A DNA stretch of 64,000 nt from Stappia taiwanensis. GTDB taxonomy: Bacteria > Pseudomonadota > Alphaproteobacteria > Rhizobiales > Stappiaceae. The notes under the pieces were generated by a model. The model worked only from the letters and a program-made list of their open reading frames with translations. It had not been told where the DNA came from and made no database searches. The DNA lies in NCBI RefSeq assembly GCF_014635285.1, contig NZ_BMCR01000002.1, positions 124,001-188,000 of the forward strand. Direction: 5' to 3'. A program made the translations under genes and the position numbers. Positions within the stretch are counted from its first letter, which is position 1, and every line of letters begins with the position of its first letter. This document shows, piece after piece, positions 1-10,678 of this stretch.

Positions 1-163
1 CTTCCGCCTGAGCGGTCTGGCGCTGGTGCCGCTGGACGACATTGACGCCACGAACCAGCGCCTTGTCTTCCTTCGGCAGGATCTGCACGATCTCGCCGGT
101 CTTGCCCTTGTCGCGACCGGTCAGCACGACGACCTTGTCGCCCTTCTTGATCTTAGCGGCCAT
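1..163 (-). CDS. rplX: 50S ribosomal protein L24 (partial, C-terminus outside window)
   Basis: Large-subunit protein L24, an early assembly initiator that binds 23S rRNA. The visible 54 residues begin [20 protein letters not shown], the KOW-type start of bacterial L24 in which a basic Lys-rich stretch leads into the [11 protein letters not shown] turn. The gene runs off the left edge of the window. Its ATG overlaps the rplN stop by one base (TAATG), the usual coupled rplN-rplX junction of the spc operon. Identification is firm despite truncation by the window edge. Confidence 0.95.
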   Translation of the reverse strand, partial: MAAKIKKGDKVVVLTGRDKGKTGEIVQILPKEDKALVRGVNVVQRHQRQTAQAE

Positions 164-531
164 TAGAGCACCTCCGGTGCGAGCGAGATCACTTTCATGT
201 GCTGCTTCGCACGCAGTTCCCGCGGAACCGGCCCGAAAATACGGGTCCCGATCGGTTCCTTGTTGTTGTTGACCAGAACCGCCGCATTGCGGTCGAATCG
301 GATCACTGAGCCGTCGGCCCGGCGGATATCCTTCGCCGTACGCACGACGACCGCTTTCATCACGTCGCCCTTCTTGACGCGCCCGCGCGGATTTGCCTCC
401 TTGACGCTGACGACGATGATGTCGCCAACGCTGGCATATTTCCGCTTCGAGCCGCCGAGCACTTTGATGCACATGACACGACGGGCGCCGGAATTATCCG
501 CCACGTCGAGGTTTGTTTGCATCTGAATCAT
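163..531 (-). CDS. rplN: 50S ribosomal protein L14
   Basis: L14 (122 aa, full family length) sits at the subunit interface of the 50S particle and helps form intersubunit bridges. The start [18 protein letters not shown] and the internal [11 protein letters not shown] and [13 protein letters not shown]-like segments are diagnostic of L14. The gene lies in the spc part of the cluster between rpsQ and rplX and is translationally coupled to rplX through a TAATG overlap. No anomaly is seen. Confidence 0.98.
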   Translation of the reverse strand: MIQMQTNLDVADNSGARRVMCIKVLGGSKRKYASVGDIIVVSVKEANPRGRVKKGDVMKAVVVRTAKDIRRADGSVIRFDRNAAVLVNNNKEPIGTRIFGPVPRELRAKQHMKVISLAPEVL

Positions 532-587
532 GACTGGCCGCCTTGTTCTTCTTTCACCGCGTCCGTGACCGGACGCCGGACGTCACG

Positions 588-830
588 TCAGTCCGCAGTC
601 GAGCCTTCGACAACGGTCCAGGTTTTGTTCTTCGAGATCGGCGCGCATTCCTGAATGGAGACGGTGTCCCCGACCTGATGTGCGTTGGTCTCGTCATGCG
701 CCCGATACTTCTTCGAGCGGCGAACGGTCTTCTTGAACAACGGGTGGGTGAAGCGACGCTCCACACGAACCGTTACCGTCTTGTCATTGGCGTTGCTCAC
801 CACGACGCCCTGCAGCACGCGTTTCGGCAT
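588..830 (-). CDS. rpsQ: 30S ribosomal protein S17
   Basis: S17 (80 aa) is a primary 16S rRNA-binding OB-fold protein of the small subunit. The sequence starts [20 protein letters not shown] and contains the [18 protein letters not shown] stretch typical of S17. A longer in-frame reading exists upstream, but the ATG at 830 is chosen because it gives the family length and has a GGAGACC Shine-Dalgarno. The rpmC stop is only ten bases upstream, so the genes are co-transcribed and probably translationally coupled. Confidence 0.97.
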   Translation of the reverse strand: MPKRVLQGVVVSNANDKTVTVRVERRFTHPLFKKTVRRSKKYRAHDETNAHQVGDTVSIQECAPISKNKTWTVVEGSTAD

Positions 831-840
831 CTCGGTCTCC

Positions 841-1041
841 TTACGCGCTAGTCGCCACGCGCTTTTCGCGCATGATCGTCTGAATGCGGGCAATATCGCG
901 CCGCACCTGGCGCACACGCGCCGTATTCTCAAGCTGGCCGGTCGCCCGCTGGAAGCGCAGATTGAACTGCTCCTTCTTCAGGCTTTCCAGATCGGTTCCC
1001 AGCTCGTCCAGGGTCTTTGCCCGAACGTCCGTTGCCTTCAT
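841..1041 (-). CDS. rpmC: 50S ribosomal protein L29
   Basis: L29 (66 aa) lies near the peptide exit tunnel and, with L23, forms part of the docking site for trigger factor and SRP. The sequence [20 protein letters not shown] and the motif [17 protein letters not shown] match the two-helix L29 family. The ATG at 1041 is chosen over a longer upstream reading that would overlap rplP. It sits between rplP and rpsQ, the conserved L16-L29-S17 order. Confidence 0.97.
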   Translation of the reverse strand: MKATDVRAKTLDELGTDLESLKKEQFNLRFQRATGQLENTARVRQVRRDIARIQTIMREKRVATSA

Positions 1042-1063
1042 GGCACTTATCTCCTCGTCACGC

Positions 1064-1477
1064 CTAGTCGGCGATCCGCTGAACGAAACGGCACTTGATC
1101 GGCAGTTTCGCAGCCGCCAGGCGCATCGCTTCGCGTGCCGTGTCTTCCGGCACTCCGTCGATTTCGAACATGATCCGACCGGGCTTGACCTTGGCGGCCC
1201 AATAGTCCGGCGAACCCTTACCCTTACCCATACGCACTTCGGTCGGCTTCGACGACACCGGCACGTCCGGGAAGATGCGGATCCAGACACGTCCCGCACG
1301 CTTCATGTGTCGGGTCATGGCACGACGGGCCGCCTCGATCTGACGAGCGGTCACCCGCTCCGGCTCAACGGCCTTCAGGCCGAAGGCGCCGAAATTGAGA
1401 TCGGTGCCACCCTTGGCAGTGCCATGGATCCGGCCCTTGTGCTGCTTGCGGAACTTTGTTCGCTTTGGTTGCAGCAT
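1064..1477 (-). CDS. rplP: 50S ribosomal protein L16
   Basis: L16 (137 aa) organises the A-site tRNA binding region of the 50S subunit. The start [19 protein letters not shown], the [19 protein letters not shown] segment and [18 protein letters not shown] are hallmark L16 sequences, including the basic loop that approaches the peptidyl-transferase centre. Length is normal. It follows rpsC by about 45 bases and precedes rpmC in the S10 operon order. Confidence 0.98.
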   Translation of the reverse strand: MLQPKRTKFRKQHKGRIHGTAKGGTDLNFGAFGLKAVEPERVTARQIEAARRAMTRHMKRAGRVWIRIFPDVPVSSKPTEVRMGKGKGSPDYWAAKVKPGRIMFEIDGVPEDTAREAMRLAAAKLPIKCRFVQRIAD

Positions 1478-1522
1478 CGCTCTTCTCTCGCTTCTCTCTT
1501 GTCCAAGACCCGACCGGCGCCG

Positions 1523-2239
1523 TTAGGCTGCGCGGCCGCGCTCGCGGCGTCCGCCGCCCTGGTTCGACCCATCGCCCTCGACCGCGCGCCGCTCGGACGC
1601 CATCGGATCGTGCTCCAGGATCTCACCCTTGAAAATCCAGACCTTGACGCCGCAGGTGCCATAGGCCGTGTGTGCGGTTGCTGTGCCATAATCGATGTCG
1701 GCGCGCAACGTGTGCAGCGGCACCCGGCCCTCGCGATACCACTCGGTCCGTGCGATTTCCGCACCGCCGAGACGGCCGCCGCAGTTGATGCGGATGCCCT
1801 GGGCACCCATGCGCATCGCCGACTGCACCGAACGCTTCATCGCCCGGCGGAAAGCCACGCGGCGTTCCAGCTGCTGTGCGATCGAATCGGCCACCAGCTG
1901 AGCGTCCACCTCCGGCTTGCGCACTTCAACGATGTTGATGTGCACATCCGAGTTGGTGATCTGCGACAGAGCCTTGCGCAGCTTCTCGATGTCCGCGCCC
2001 TTCTTGCCGATCACCACACCCGGACGACCGGAATGAACGGTGACGCGGCACTTGCGGTGCGGACGCTCGACCACGACCTTGGAGACCGCCGCCTGCTTCA
2101 GCGCCTTGAGGATGTACTCCCGAATGCGGAAGTCCTCGTGCAGCAGCTGACCGTACTCGCCCTTGTCGGCGTACCAGCGGGAATCCCAAGTCCGGTTGAT
2201 CCCGAGACGCAGGCCGATCGGATTGACTTTATGTCCCAT
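1523..2239 (-). CDS. rpsC: 30S ribosomal protein S3
   Basis: S3 (238 aa) forms part of the mRNA entry channel with ribosomal helicase activity. The start [20 protein letters not shown], a KH-type RNA-binding domain with [17 protein letters not shown] around residues 60-80, and the C-terminal [17 protein letters not shown] segment are visible. The C-terminus ends in a basic RRERGRAA tail, as is common in this family. Its ATG overlaps the rplV stop by one base (TGATG), indicating translational coupling. Confidence 0.98.
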   Translation of the reverse strand: MGHKVNPIGLRLGINRTWDSRWYADKGEYGQLLHEDFRIREYILKALKQAAVSKVVVERPHRKCRVTVHSGRPGVVIGKKGADIEKLRKALSQITNSDVHINIVEVRKPEVDAQLVADSIAQQLERRVAFRRAMKRSVQSAMRMGAQGIRINCGGRLGGAEIARTEWYREGRVPLHTLRADIDYGTATAHTAYGTCGVKVWIFKGEILEHDPMASERRAVEGDGSNQGGGRRERGRAA

Positions 2240-2619
2240 CAGGCAGTCTCCTCGACTTCGCGGACGACGATGGTCAGGTTCGAAAACGGCTTTTCGATCC
2301 GACCGACACGGCCGCGGGCGCGGGCCTGGAACCGCTTGATAACAAATGCCTTGCCCACATGTGCCTCGGCGACGACCAGGTTGTCGACGTCGAGATCATG
2401 GTTGTTCTCGGCATTGGCGACCGCAGACATCAGCGCCTTCTTGACATCCCCGGAAATCCGCTTGCGCGAGAACGTCAGGTCGGAAAGAGCCTTTTCGACC
2501 TTCATGCCGCGGATCGATGCCGCGACAAGGTTCAGCTTGCGCGGGGAGACGCGCAGCATGCGGGCGACCGCCTTTGCCTCGTTGTCGGCGAGCGCGCGCT
2601 CGCCCTTCGGCTTGCCCAT
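2239..2619 (-). CDS. rplV: 50S ribosomal protein L22
   Basis: L22 (126 aa) lines the nascent-peptide exit tunnel; its extended beta-hairpin contacts the macrolide-binding region. [20 protein letters not shown], the core SPRKLN motif and the C-terminal [19 protein letters not shown] hairpin region identify it. It sits between rpsS and rpsC with a one-base overlap at the rpsC end. The hairpin tip carries no visible insertion or deletion. Confidence 0.97.
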   Translation of the reverse strand: MGKPKGERALADNEAKAVARMLRVSPRKLNLVAASIRGMKVEKALSDLTFSRKRISGDVKKALMSAVANAENNHDLDVDNLVVAEAHVGKAFVIKRFQARARGRVGRIEKPFSNLTIVVREVEETA

Positions 2620-2621
2620 CG

Positions 2622-2900
2622 TTACTTCCTCTTCGCCTTCTTGTCGGCGCCGTGGCCGTAATAGGTCCGGGACGGCGAGAACTCACCGAACTTGTGACCG
2701 ATCATGTCTTCGGACACCAGAACCGGGATATGCTTCTGGCCGTTGTAGACGCCAAAGGTCAGACCAACGAACTGCGGCAGAATTGTCGACCGCCGGCTCC
2801 AGATCTTGATAACCTCGTTGCGCCCGGAGGCGCGGACCTTATCTGCCTTCTTCAGCACAAAGCCGTCGACAAACGGGCCTTTCCAAACAGAACGTGCCAT
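2622..2900 (-). CDS. rpsS: 30S ribosomal protein S19
   Basis: S19 (92 aa) binds the 16S rRNA head with S13 and contacts A-site t[23 protein letters not shown] is the canonical N-terminus and [20 protein letters not shown] the canonical C-terminal region. It lies 12 bases downstream of rplB and two bases upstream of rplV, as in the standard S10 operon. No unusual residue was noticed. Confidence 0.98.
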   Translation of the reverse strand: MARSVWKGPFVDGFVLKKADKVRASGRNEVIKIWSRRSTILPQFVGLTFGVYNGQKHIPVLVSEDMIGHKFGEFSPSRTYYGHGADKKAKRK

Positions 2901-2912
2901 GACCGGCCCCTC

Positions 2913-3746
2913 TTACTTCTTGCGCGCGTGGCGGCTGCGGACGATGTACTTGTCCGTGGCCTTGTTGCGCCGTGTGCGCTTGCCCTTGGTCGGCTTGCCC
3001 CACGGGGTAACCGGATGACGACCACCGGAGGTACGACCCTCACCGCCACCATGCGGGTGATCGACCGGGTTCATGGCCACACCGCGAACATGCGGGCGAC
3101 GGCCAACCCAGCGCGACCGACCGGCCTTGCCCAGATTGACGTTGCCATGGTCCGGGTTGGACACGCCGCCGATGGTGGCCATGCAGGTGCCGAGAACCCG
3201 GCGCTGCTCGCCCGACATCAGCCGGATGGTGGTGTAGCCCTGGTCGCGACCGACGATCTGAACGTAGGCGCCGGCGGAGCGGGCGATCTGACCGCCCTTG
3301 CCCGGCTTCATCTCCACATTGTGGACGATGGTGCCGACCGGAATGGACGCCAGCGGCATCGCGTTGCCCGGCTTCACGTCGACCGACTTGCCGGCCACAA
3401 CCTTGTCCCCGACGGCGAGCCGCTGCGGAGCCAGGATGTAGGACAACTCGCCGTCCTCATACTTGATGAGGGCGATGAACGCGGTCCGGTTGGGATCGTA
3501 TTCGATCCGCTCCACCGTGGCGGAGACATCCACCTTGGTGCGCTTGAAATCGATCACCCGGTACCGCCGCTTGTGACCACCGCCCCGGTTCGGGGAGGTG
3601 GTGCGACCGGTGTTGTTACGACCGCCGGACTTGGAAAGTCCTTCGGTCAGCGTCTTGACCGGCTTGCCCTTGTAGAGCGCCGCGCGGTCGACGAGAACCA
3701 GCTGGCGGCGACCGGGCGATGTCGGATTAAAGGTCTTGAGTGCCAT
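2913..3746 (-). CDS. rplB: 50S ribosomal protein L2
   Basis: L2 (277 aa) is one of the most conserved 50S proteins and is needed for subunit association and peptidyl-transferase activity. [40 protein letters not shown] and the C-terminal [20 protein letters not shown] loop, which carries the conserved His near the peptidyl-transferase centre, are all present. Length is normal. It is followed by rpsS and preceded by rplW in the S10 operon. Confidence 0.98.
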   Translation of the reverse strand: MALKTFNPTSPGRRQLVLVDRAALYKGKPVKTLTEGLSKSGGRNNTGRTTSPNRGGGHKRRYRVIDFKRTKVDVSATVERIEYDPNRTAFIALIKYEDGELSYILAPQRLAVGDKVVAGKSVDVKPGNAMPLASIPVGTIVHNVEMKPGKGGQIARSAGAYVQIVGRDQGYTTIRLMSGEQRRVLGTCMATIGGVSNPDHGNVNLGKAGRSRWVGRRPHVRGVAMNPVDHPHGGGEGRTSGGRHPVTPWGKPTKGKRTRRNKATDKYIVRSRHARKK

Positions 3747-3763
3747 GTTTCCTTACCCCGCCC

Positions 3764-4057
3764 TTAAAGGCCCGTGGTGACGTCGATGGACTGACCGTCC
3801 TGCAACGTCACAACCGCTTTCTTGACGTCGGACTGCTGCCCGAGGCGCCCGCGGAACCGCTTCTGCTTGCCCTTGCGGACCAGCGTGTTCACGGCCGTCA
3901 CCTTGACCCCGAACAGGGCCTCGACCGCTGCCTTGATCTCAGGCTTGGTCGCGGTGTCGGAAACGTTGAACACAACCTTGTTCTGTTCCGATGCGAAGGT
4001 CGCCTTTTCGGTGATCACCGGCGAGACGATCGTGTCGAAGTGCTTCAGCGTCGTCAT
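3764..4057 (-). CDS. rplW: 50S ribosomal protein L23
   Basis: L23 (97 aa) surrounds the polypeptide exit and is the main docking point for trigger factor and the signal recognition particle. [20 protein letters not shown] is the family N-terminus, and [20 protein letters not shown] includes the rRNA-binding basic loop. The start overlaps the rplD stop by four bases (ATGA), so translation is coupled to rplD. Length is normal for alphaproteobacteria. Confidence 0.97.
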   Translation of the reverse strand: MTTLKHFDTIVSPVITEKATFASEQNKVVFNVSDTATKPEIKAAVEALFGVKVTAVNTLVRKGKQKRFRGRLGQQSDVKKAVVTLQDGQSIDVTTGL

Positions 4058-4677
4058 TTGAACCGCTCCTCCAGAGCCGACACAGCAGCCTTGGTCAGGA
4101 TCAGCTTCTCGCGCCGCAGGATGTCGAAGACATTGATGCCCTCGATCGGCAGCACGTCGAATGCCGGGATGTTGCGAGCCGCCAGGCGGAAGTTGCCGTC
4201 GATCTCGCTGCCATCGATCACCAGCGCGTTGGAGAAGCCGAGCTTGTCCAGACGGGCGCTCAGCGCCTTGGTCTTGGCTTCGGTCGCCTTCGCCTCGTCG
4301 ACGATGATCAGGCCTTCGGACTTCACCTTGGCCGAGAGGGCATGACGCAGGCCGAGCGCGCGGATCTTCTTGGGAAGATCATGGGCATGGCTGCGGACCA
4401 CCGGTCCGTGCGCCTTGCCACCGCCGCGGAACTGCGGAGCCTTCTTGTTACCGTGACGTGCGCCGCCGGTACCCTTCTGGCGGACGAACTTCTTCGTCGT
4501 GCCGCTGATTTCCGAACGCTGCAGCGCCTTGTGCGTGCCCGCCTGGCGCTTGGCAAGCTGCCAGCGCACCACGCGGTGGATCAGGTCGGTGCGCGGCTCG
4601 AGACCGAAGATCTCATCCGACACCGTGATCGAACCGGCGGCAGCCCCTTCGAGGGTCTTTACCTCAAGTTCCATCAC
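4054..4677 (-). CDS. rplD: 50S ribosomal protein L4
   Basis: L4 (207 aa) is an exit-tunnel protein; in Escherichia coli it also represses its own S10 operon, though such control is not demonstrated in alphaproteobacteria. [20 protein letters not shown] and the tunnel-loop segment [20 protein letters not shown] followed by RGGGKAHGP identify it. It overlaps rplW by four bases downstream and rplC by four bases upstream, a compact three-gene translational unit. Confidence 0.98.
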   Translation of the reverse strand: MMELEVKTLEGAAAGSITVSDEIFGLEPRTDLIHRVVRWQLAKRQAGTHKALQRSEISGTTKKFVRQKGTGGARHGNKKAPQFRGGGKAHGPVVRSHAHDLPKKIRALGLRHALSAKVKSEGLIIVDEAKATEAKTKALSARLDKLGFSNALVIDGSEIDGNFRLAARNIPAFDVLPIEGINVFDILRREKLILTKAAVSALEERFK

Positions 4678-5384
4678 TCGCTCTCCTTCTCGACCGCCAC
4701 GGCTGCTTCAGCAGCGCGAAACCCGCCGGGCATCGGCACGCCTTCCGGCAGCGCCTTCTTGACGGCGTCGCGAATGACGATCCAGCCACCCTTCGATCCC
4801 GGGACAGCGCCCTGGATCATGATCAGGCCGCGCTCCACGTCGGTGCGGACGATCTTCAGGTTCTGCGTCGTCACCTGCTCGGCACCCATGTGGCCGGCCA
4901 TCTTCTTGCCCTTGAACACCTTGCCGGGGTCCTGGCACTGACCGGTCGAACCATGCGAACGGTGCGAAATCGACACACCGTGCGAGGCGCGCAGGCCACC
5001 GAAGTTGTGACGCTTCATGGCACCGGCAAAGCCCTTACCGATCGAGGTCCCCGTGACATCCACGAACTGTCCCTCGACGAAGTGGTCGGCCGTGATTTCG
5101 GCACCCACCTCGATCAGGTTCTCCTCGGAGACCCGGAACTCGGCCAGCTTGCGCTTCGGCTCCACCTTCGCGATCGCGAAGTGGCCCCGCATTGCCCGCG
5201 GCGTATTCTTAACCTTGGCCAGACCAGCGCCGACCTGCAGCGCGGTGTAACCATTTTTCTCTTCCGTCCGGTGAGCAACAACCTGACAGTTTTCGAGCTT
5301 CAGCACCGTTACCGGCACATGCTCTCCCGCATCATTATAAATGCGGGTCATGCCCACCTTCTGTGCGATCACTCCAGAACGCAT
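4674..5384 (-). CDS. rplC: 50S ribosomal protein L3
   Basis: L3 (236 aa) is an assembly initiator that reaches close to the peptidyl-transferase centre. [20 protein letters not shown] and the central [20 protein letters not shown] plus [20 protein letters not shown] loop are diagnostic; this loop carries the conserved Gln that is methylated in many proteobacteria. It is slightly longer than the E. coli protein because of a C-terminal [12 protein letters not shown]-like tail. Its stop overlaps the rplD start. Confidence 0.98.
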   Translation of the reverse strand: MRSGVIAQKVGMTRIYNDAGEHVPVTVLKLENCQVVAHRTEEKNGYTALQVGAGLAKVKNTPRAMRGHFAIAKVEPKRKLAEFRVSEENLIEVGAEITADHFVEGQFVDVTGTSIGKGFAGAMKRHNFGGLRASHGVSISHRSHGSTGQCQDPGKVFKGKKMAGHMGAEQVTTQNLKIVRTDVERGLIMIQGAVPGSKGGWIVIRDAVKKALPEGVPMPGGFRAAEAAVAVEKESE

Positions 5385-5407
5385 CGACGTGTCCCCTTGT
5401 GAGCGCC

Positions 5408-5716
5408 TTACAGCTTGATCTCGACGTCGACACCAGCGGCGAGGTCGAGCTTCATCAGCGCGTCCACCGTCTGCGGCGTCGGATCAACGATGTCGAGGAG
5501 GCGCTTATGCGTGCGCATCTCGAACTGATCACGGCTTTTCTTGTCGATATGCGGGCCGCGAAGCACGGTGTACTTCTCGATCCGCGTGGGCAGCGGCACG
5601 GGGCCGCGCACTTGTGCACCGGTCCGTTTCGCCGTGTTGACGATCTCGCGGGTCGACGCATCGAGTACGCGATGGTCGAACGCCTTGAGACGGATCCGAA
5701 TGTTTTGACCGTTCAT
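5408..5716 (-). CDS. rpsJ: 30S ribosomal protein S10 / NusE
   Basis: S10 (102 aa) is a 30S head protein and also the NusE antitermination factor that pairs with Nus[41 protein letters not shown] and the C-terminal [12 protein letters not shown] are canonical. It heads the S10 operon and lies about 58 bases downstream of tuf copy 1, with no obvious terminator between, so read-through from the str genes into the S10 genes is likely. Confidence 0.98.
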   Translation of the reverse strand: MNGQNIRIRLKAFDHRVLDASTREIVNTAKRTGAQVRGPVPLPTRIEKYTVLRGPHIDKKSRDQFEMRTHKRLLDIVDPTPQTVDALMKLDLAAGVDVEIKL

Positions 5717-5774
5717 GTCTCAGTCCCCATGCGGGCCGCGGTGCCGGGTATCCGGCTCCGCGGGTCTCGCTTTG

Positions 5775-6950
5775 TTACTCGATGATCGAGGCGACGACGC
5801 CGGCGCCAACGGTGCGGCCACCTTCGCGGATGGCGAAACGCAGACCGTCTTCCATCGCGATCGGCACGATCAGCGTCACCACAACCGACACGTTGTCGCC
5901 CGGCATCACCATCTCGGTGCCTTCCGGCAGCTCGACCACACCCGTCACGTCGGTCGTGCGGAAGTAGAACTGCGGACGGTAGTTGGTGAAGAACGGCGTG
6001 TGACGGCCACCCTCTTCCTTCGTCAGGATGTACGCCTCGGCGTTGAACTTGGTGTGCGGCGTCACCGAACCCGGCTTGCAAAGCACCTGACCACGCTCAA
6101 CGTCCTCACGGCCGATGCCGCGGATCAGCGCGCCGATGTTGTCGCCAGCCTCGCCCTGGTCGAGCAGCTTGCGGAACATCTCAACGCCGGTCACCGTCGT
6201 CTTCTTGGTGTCACGGATGCCGACGATCTCGACTTCCTCGCCAACCTTGACCACACCGCGCTCCACGCGGCCGGTCACGACCGTGCCACGACCGGAGATC
6301 GAGAACACGTCCTCGATCGGCATCAGGAACGGCTGGTCAACCGGACGCTCCGGGGTCGGGATGTAGTCGTCGACCGCAGCCATCAGCTCGGAGATCTTCT
6401 CCGACCCGATCGCATCGTCACGGCCTTCCAGAGCGGCAAGCGCCGAACCGGCGATGATCGGAATGTCGTCGCCCGGGAACTCGTAGGACGAAAGCAGCTC
6501 GCGCACTTCCATCTCGACCAGCTCAAGGAGCTCCTCGTCGTCGACCTGGTCGACCTTGTTCAGGAACACCACCAGCGCCGGAACGCCAACCTGGCGCGCC
6601 AGCAGGATGTGCTCGCGGGTCTGCGGCATCGGGCCATCGGCCGCCGAGCAAACCAGGATCGCGCCATCCATCTGCGCCGCACCGGTGATCATGTTCTTCA
6701 CGTAGTCGGCGTGACCCGGGCAGTCCACGTGAGCGTAATGACGGTTCTCCGTCTCGTACTCAACGTGCGCCGTCGAGATCGTGATGCCGCGCGCACGCTC
6801 TTCCGGCGCGCCGTCGATCTCGTCATACGCCTTGAAATCGCCGAACTGCTTCGTGATCGCAGCCGTCAGCGTCGTCTTGCCATGATCGACGTGGCCGATC
6901 GTGCCAATGTTCACGTGCGGCTTCGTCCGCTCAAACTTTGCTTTCGCCAT
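5775..6950 (-). CDS. tuf: Elongation factor Tu, copy 1
   Basis: EF-Tu (391 aa) delivers aminoacyl-tRNA to the ribosomal A site as a GTP ternary complex. G1 GHVDHGKT (19-26), G3 DCPGH (77-81) and G4 NKVD (131-134) are intact, followed by two beta-barrel domains. It follows fusA in the usual str order. It differs from the second copy (23468-24643) at only two residues, Ser187 and Asp195, which are Ala and Glu in the other. The near-identity of the DNA continues 46 bases past the stop codon, pointing to gene conversion. Confidence 0.98.
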   Translation of the reverse strand: MAKAKFERTKPHVNIGTIGHVDHGKTTLTAAITKQFGDFKAYDEIDGAPEERARGITISTAHVEYETENRHYAHVDCPGHADYVKNMITGAAQMDGAILVCSAADGPMPQTREHILLARQVGVPALVVFLNKVDQVDDEELLELVEMEVRELLSSYEFPGDDIPIIAGSALAALEGRDDAIGSEKISELMAAVDDYIPTPERPVDQPFLMPIEDVFSISGRGTVVTGRVERGVVKVGEEVEIVGIRDTKKTTVTGVEMFRKLLDQGEAGDNIGALIRGIGREDVERGQVLCKPGSVTPHTKFNAEAYILTKEEGGRHTPFFTNYRPQFYFRTTDVTGVVELPEGTEMVMPGDNVSVVVTLIVPIAMEDGLRFAIREGGRTVGAGVVASIIE

Positions 6951-6999
6951 CGGATTTCTCCGTACCTTCGTTCTTCAATTGATGTGGCGTTGACAGCAC

Positions 7000-9075
7000 T
7001 CAGGCGAATTTCGCCTGAACTTCCTGCGCGACGGCCTGCGGAACCTGTTCGTAATGATCGAACACCATCGAGTACTGTGCCCGGCCCTGCGACATGGAGC
7101 GCAGGTTGTTGACGTAGCCAAACATGTTGGCCAGCGGCACCATCGCATTGACGACGGTCACCACGCCCCGGTTCTCGGTGCCGGTGATCTGCCCACGACG
7201 GGAGTTCAGATCGCCGATCACGTCACCCATGTAGTCTTCCGGCGTCACCACCTCGACCTTCATGACCGGCTCGAGAAGCTTCGGCGCCCCCTTGGCGATC
7301 GCCTCGCGGAAGCCGGCACGGCCGGCGATCTCGAAGGCCAACACGCTGGAGTCGACGTCATGGTAGGCACCGTCGATGAGCGTTGCCTTGATGTCGACCA
7401 TCGGGAAGCCTGCCAGCGGACCGGAGGTCATGACGCTCTCGATGCCCTTCTGGACGCCCGGGATGTACTCCTTCGGCACCGCGCCACCGACGATGGTGCT
7501 CTCGAAGGAGAAGCCCTCGCCCGGCTCGCTCGGCTCGATGACGATCTTGATCCGGGCGAACTGGCCCGAGCCACCGGTCTGCTTCTTGTGGGTGTAATCC
7601 ACTTCAGCCTGACGGGTGATCGTCTCGCGGTAAGCCACCTGCGGCGCGCCGATGTTGGCCTCGACCTTGAACTCCCGCTTCATGCGGTCGACCAGAATGT
7701 CGAGATGCAGCTCGCCCATGCCGGCGATGATCGTCTGACCGCTTTCCTCGTCGGTCTTGACGCGGAAGGAGGGATCCTCGGCGGCCAGACGGTTGAGAGC
7801 CAGGCCCATCTTCTCCTGGTCGCTCTTGGTCTTCGGCTCCACGGCGATCTCGATCACCGGGTCCGGGAACTCCATACGCTCCAGGATCACCGGCTTGTTG
7901 GCGTCGCACAGCGTGTCGCCCGTGGTGGTGTCCTTCAGCCCGGCGACGGCCACGATGTCACCGGCATAGGCGACTTCGATGTCCTCACGCGAGTTGGAGT
8001 GCATCTGCATCATGCGGCCGATACGCTCGCGCTTGCCCTTGACCGTGTTCAGCAGCGACACGCCCTTGTTCAGCACACCGGAGTAGATGCGGCAGAAAGT
8101 GAGCGAGCCGACGAACGGATCGTTGGCGATCTTGAACGCGAGCAGAGCAAGCGGCTCATCGTCGTCGGAACGACGGGTAACCTCTTCCTCGGACTTGGCG
8201 TCGATGCCCTTGATGTCCGGCACATCGACCGGGCTCGGCAGGTAATCGACAACCGCGTCGAGCAGCGGCTGCACGCCCTTGTTCTTGAACGCGGTACCGC
8301 ACATCACCGGGACGAAATCGCCAGCAATGGTCCCCTTGCGGATCAGCACCTTGAGCTCTTCCTCGGTCGGCTCGTTGCCTTCCAGGTAAGCCTCCATCGC
8401 GGCCTCATCGGCCTCAACGGCGGTCTCGATCAAGAGATCGCGGTATTCCTGAGCCTTGTCGGCCAGGTCTTCCGGAATCTCGACCTCGTCCCACTGGGCA
8501 CCGAGCGCCTCGTCGCGCCAGATCAGCGCCTTCATCTTCAGAAGATCGACCAGACCGGCAAAGTCGCTCTCGACACCGACCGGCACCTGCAGCACCAGCG
8601 GCGTAGCGCCGAGACGCTTCTTGATCATGTCGACGCAACGGAAGAAGTCGGCGCCGAGCTTGTCCATCTTGTTGACGAAGATCATGCGCGGGACGTTGTA
8701 CTTGTCCGCCTGACGCCACACGGTCTCGGTCTGCGGCTCGACACCGGCGTTGGCATCGAGAAGCGCAACGGCACCGTCCAGCACGCGCAGGGAGCGCTCC
8801 ACCTCAATGGTGAAGTCGACGTGACCCGGAGTGTCAATGATGTTCAGACGCTTCTCGCGCCAGAACGCAGTCGTCGCAGCGGAGGTGATGGTGATACCAC
8901 GCTCCTGCTCCTGCTCCATCCAGTCCATGGTCGACGCACCGTCATGGGTTTCCCCAATCTTGTGGTTCTTACCGGTGTAGAACAGAATCCGCTCGGTCGT
9001 CGTGGTCTTGCCCGCATCGATGTGGGCCATGATACCGAAATTGCGGTAGTCTTCGATTTTGTGCGTGCGTGACAT
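7000..9075 (-). CDS. fusA: Elongation factor G
   Basis: EF-G (691 aa) is the translocation and ribosome-recycling GTPase. The start [20 protein letters not shown] runs straight into the P-loop [17 protein letters not shown] and NKMDKLGAD are the G3 and G4 motifs. Domains II-V follow to the C-terminal [12 protein letters not shown]. It lies 23 bases downstream of rpsG and about 50 bases upstream of tuf, as in a standard str operon. Length is normal with no truncation. Confidence 0.98.
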   Translation of the reverse strand: MSRTHKIEDYRNFGIMAHIDAGKTTTTERILFYTGKNHKIGETHDGASTMDWMEQEQERGITITSAATTAFWREKRLNIIDTPGHVDFTIEVERSLRVLDGAVALLDANAGVEPQTETVWRQADKYNVPRMIFVNKMDKLGADFFRCVDMIKKRLGATPLVLQVPVGVESDFAGLVDLLKMKALIWRDEALGAQWDEVEIPEDLADKAQEYRDLLIETAVEADEAAMEAYLEGNEPTEEELKVLIRKGTIAGDFVPVMCGTAFKNKGVQPLLDAVVDYLPSPVDVPDIKGIDAKSEEEVTRRSDDDEPLALLAFKIANDPFVGSLTFCRIYSGVLNKGVSLLNTVKGKRERIGRMMQMHSNSREDIEVAYAGDIVAVAGLKDTTTGDTLCDANKPVILERMEFPDPVIEIAVEPKTKSDQEKMGLALNRLAAEDPSFRVKTDEESGQTIIAGMGELHLDILVDRMKREFKVEANIGAPQVAYRETITRQAEVDYTHKKQTGGSGQFARIKIVIEPSEPGEGFSFESTIVGGAVPKEYIPGVQKGIESVMTSGPLAGFPMVDIKATLIDGAYHDVDSSVLAFEIAGRAGFREAIAKGAPKLLEPVMKVEVVTPEDYMGDVIGDLNSRRGQITGTENRGVVTVVNAMVPLANMFGYVNNLRSMSQGRAQYSMVFDHYEQVPQAVAQEVQAKFA

Positions 9076-9098
9076 CGTGCCAGCCTCTTGCGGTCCGA

Positions 9099-10262
<1,164 letters not shown>

Positions 10263-10565
10263 CTAGTCCCGATAGGTGATCACCGCGACCTCACCGTCGA
10301 GCGCGTCGCTGTAGGCGCTTTCGAAGGTCGGATCCTCCGGCATCTCGGTCAGAACACCGATCCGGTCGAGGTCCGCCTCCACGAACCCCTGCCCGGCCAA
10401 CGCCTCCAGCGCGGCGCGCACCGCGCTGTCCTCGTCCGGCGCGCACAACAGGATGTTGACCGCCACATCAGGCGCCGGCTCCCCGTCCGCCTCTTCCCGG
10501 GCCTGACCAAGAATGATGTAGACCACCGGGGCGTCGCCCTCATCGAAGATGCTCTCGTTCGACAT
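10263..10565 (-). CDS. Small acidic conserved-looking protein downstream of rpoC
   Basis: A 100-aa protein, MSNESIFDEGDAPVVYIILG onward, rich in Asp and Glu and without signal peptide or membrane segment. I do not recognise the family. The ATG at 10565 is chosen over an upstream in-frame ATG because it is preceded by the GGAGCGAGAA ribosome-binding region and gives a coherent globular sequence. The pattern VVYIILGQARE, VAVNILLCAPDEDSAVRAAL and ALDGEVAVITYRD suggests an alternating alpha/beta fold. The gene lies after the rpoC terminator, so it is probably transcribed from its own promoter or by read-through. Function unknown. Confidence 0.7.
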   Translation of the reverse strand: MSNESIFDEGDAPVVYIILGQAREEADGEPAPDVAVNILLCAPDEDSAVRAALEALAGQGFVEADLDRIGVLTEMPEDPTFESAYSDALDGEVAVITYRD

Positions 10566-10619
10566 GATTTCTCGCTCCTTGCTGACCGGCCGCATCCTGC
10601 GGGGCCAAGCCGCCTTCTC

Positions 10620-10650
10620 AAAAAGAAGGGGCCGCACAATGGCGGCCCCG
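10620..10650 (-). terminator. Intrinsic terminator after rpoC
   Basis: GGGGCCGC (10629-10636) pairs perfectly with GCGGCCCC (10643-10650) around a six-base loop, and on the minus strand the stem is followed by TTCTTTTT. It lies about 30 bases beyond the rpoC stop and is the best Rho-independent terminator in the RNA polymerase operon, marking the end of rplJL-rpoBC transcription. Confidence 0.85.
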
Positions 10651-10678
10651 TCCGTATCGACACTCGTAATGACCGGGG

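Noticed and set aside
884-2809. Very long open frames on the plus strand opposite ribosomal and RNA polymerase genes (also 7054-9072, 11879-14971, 14911-19185, 39616-41736)
   Set aside because: They mirror real genes on the other strand in GC-rich DNA, are Arg/His/Pro-rich and resemble no family; stop codons are rare there because of codon-position bias.
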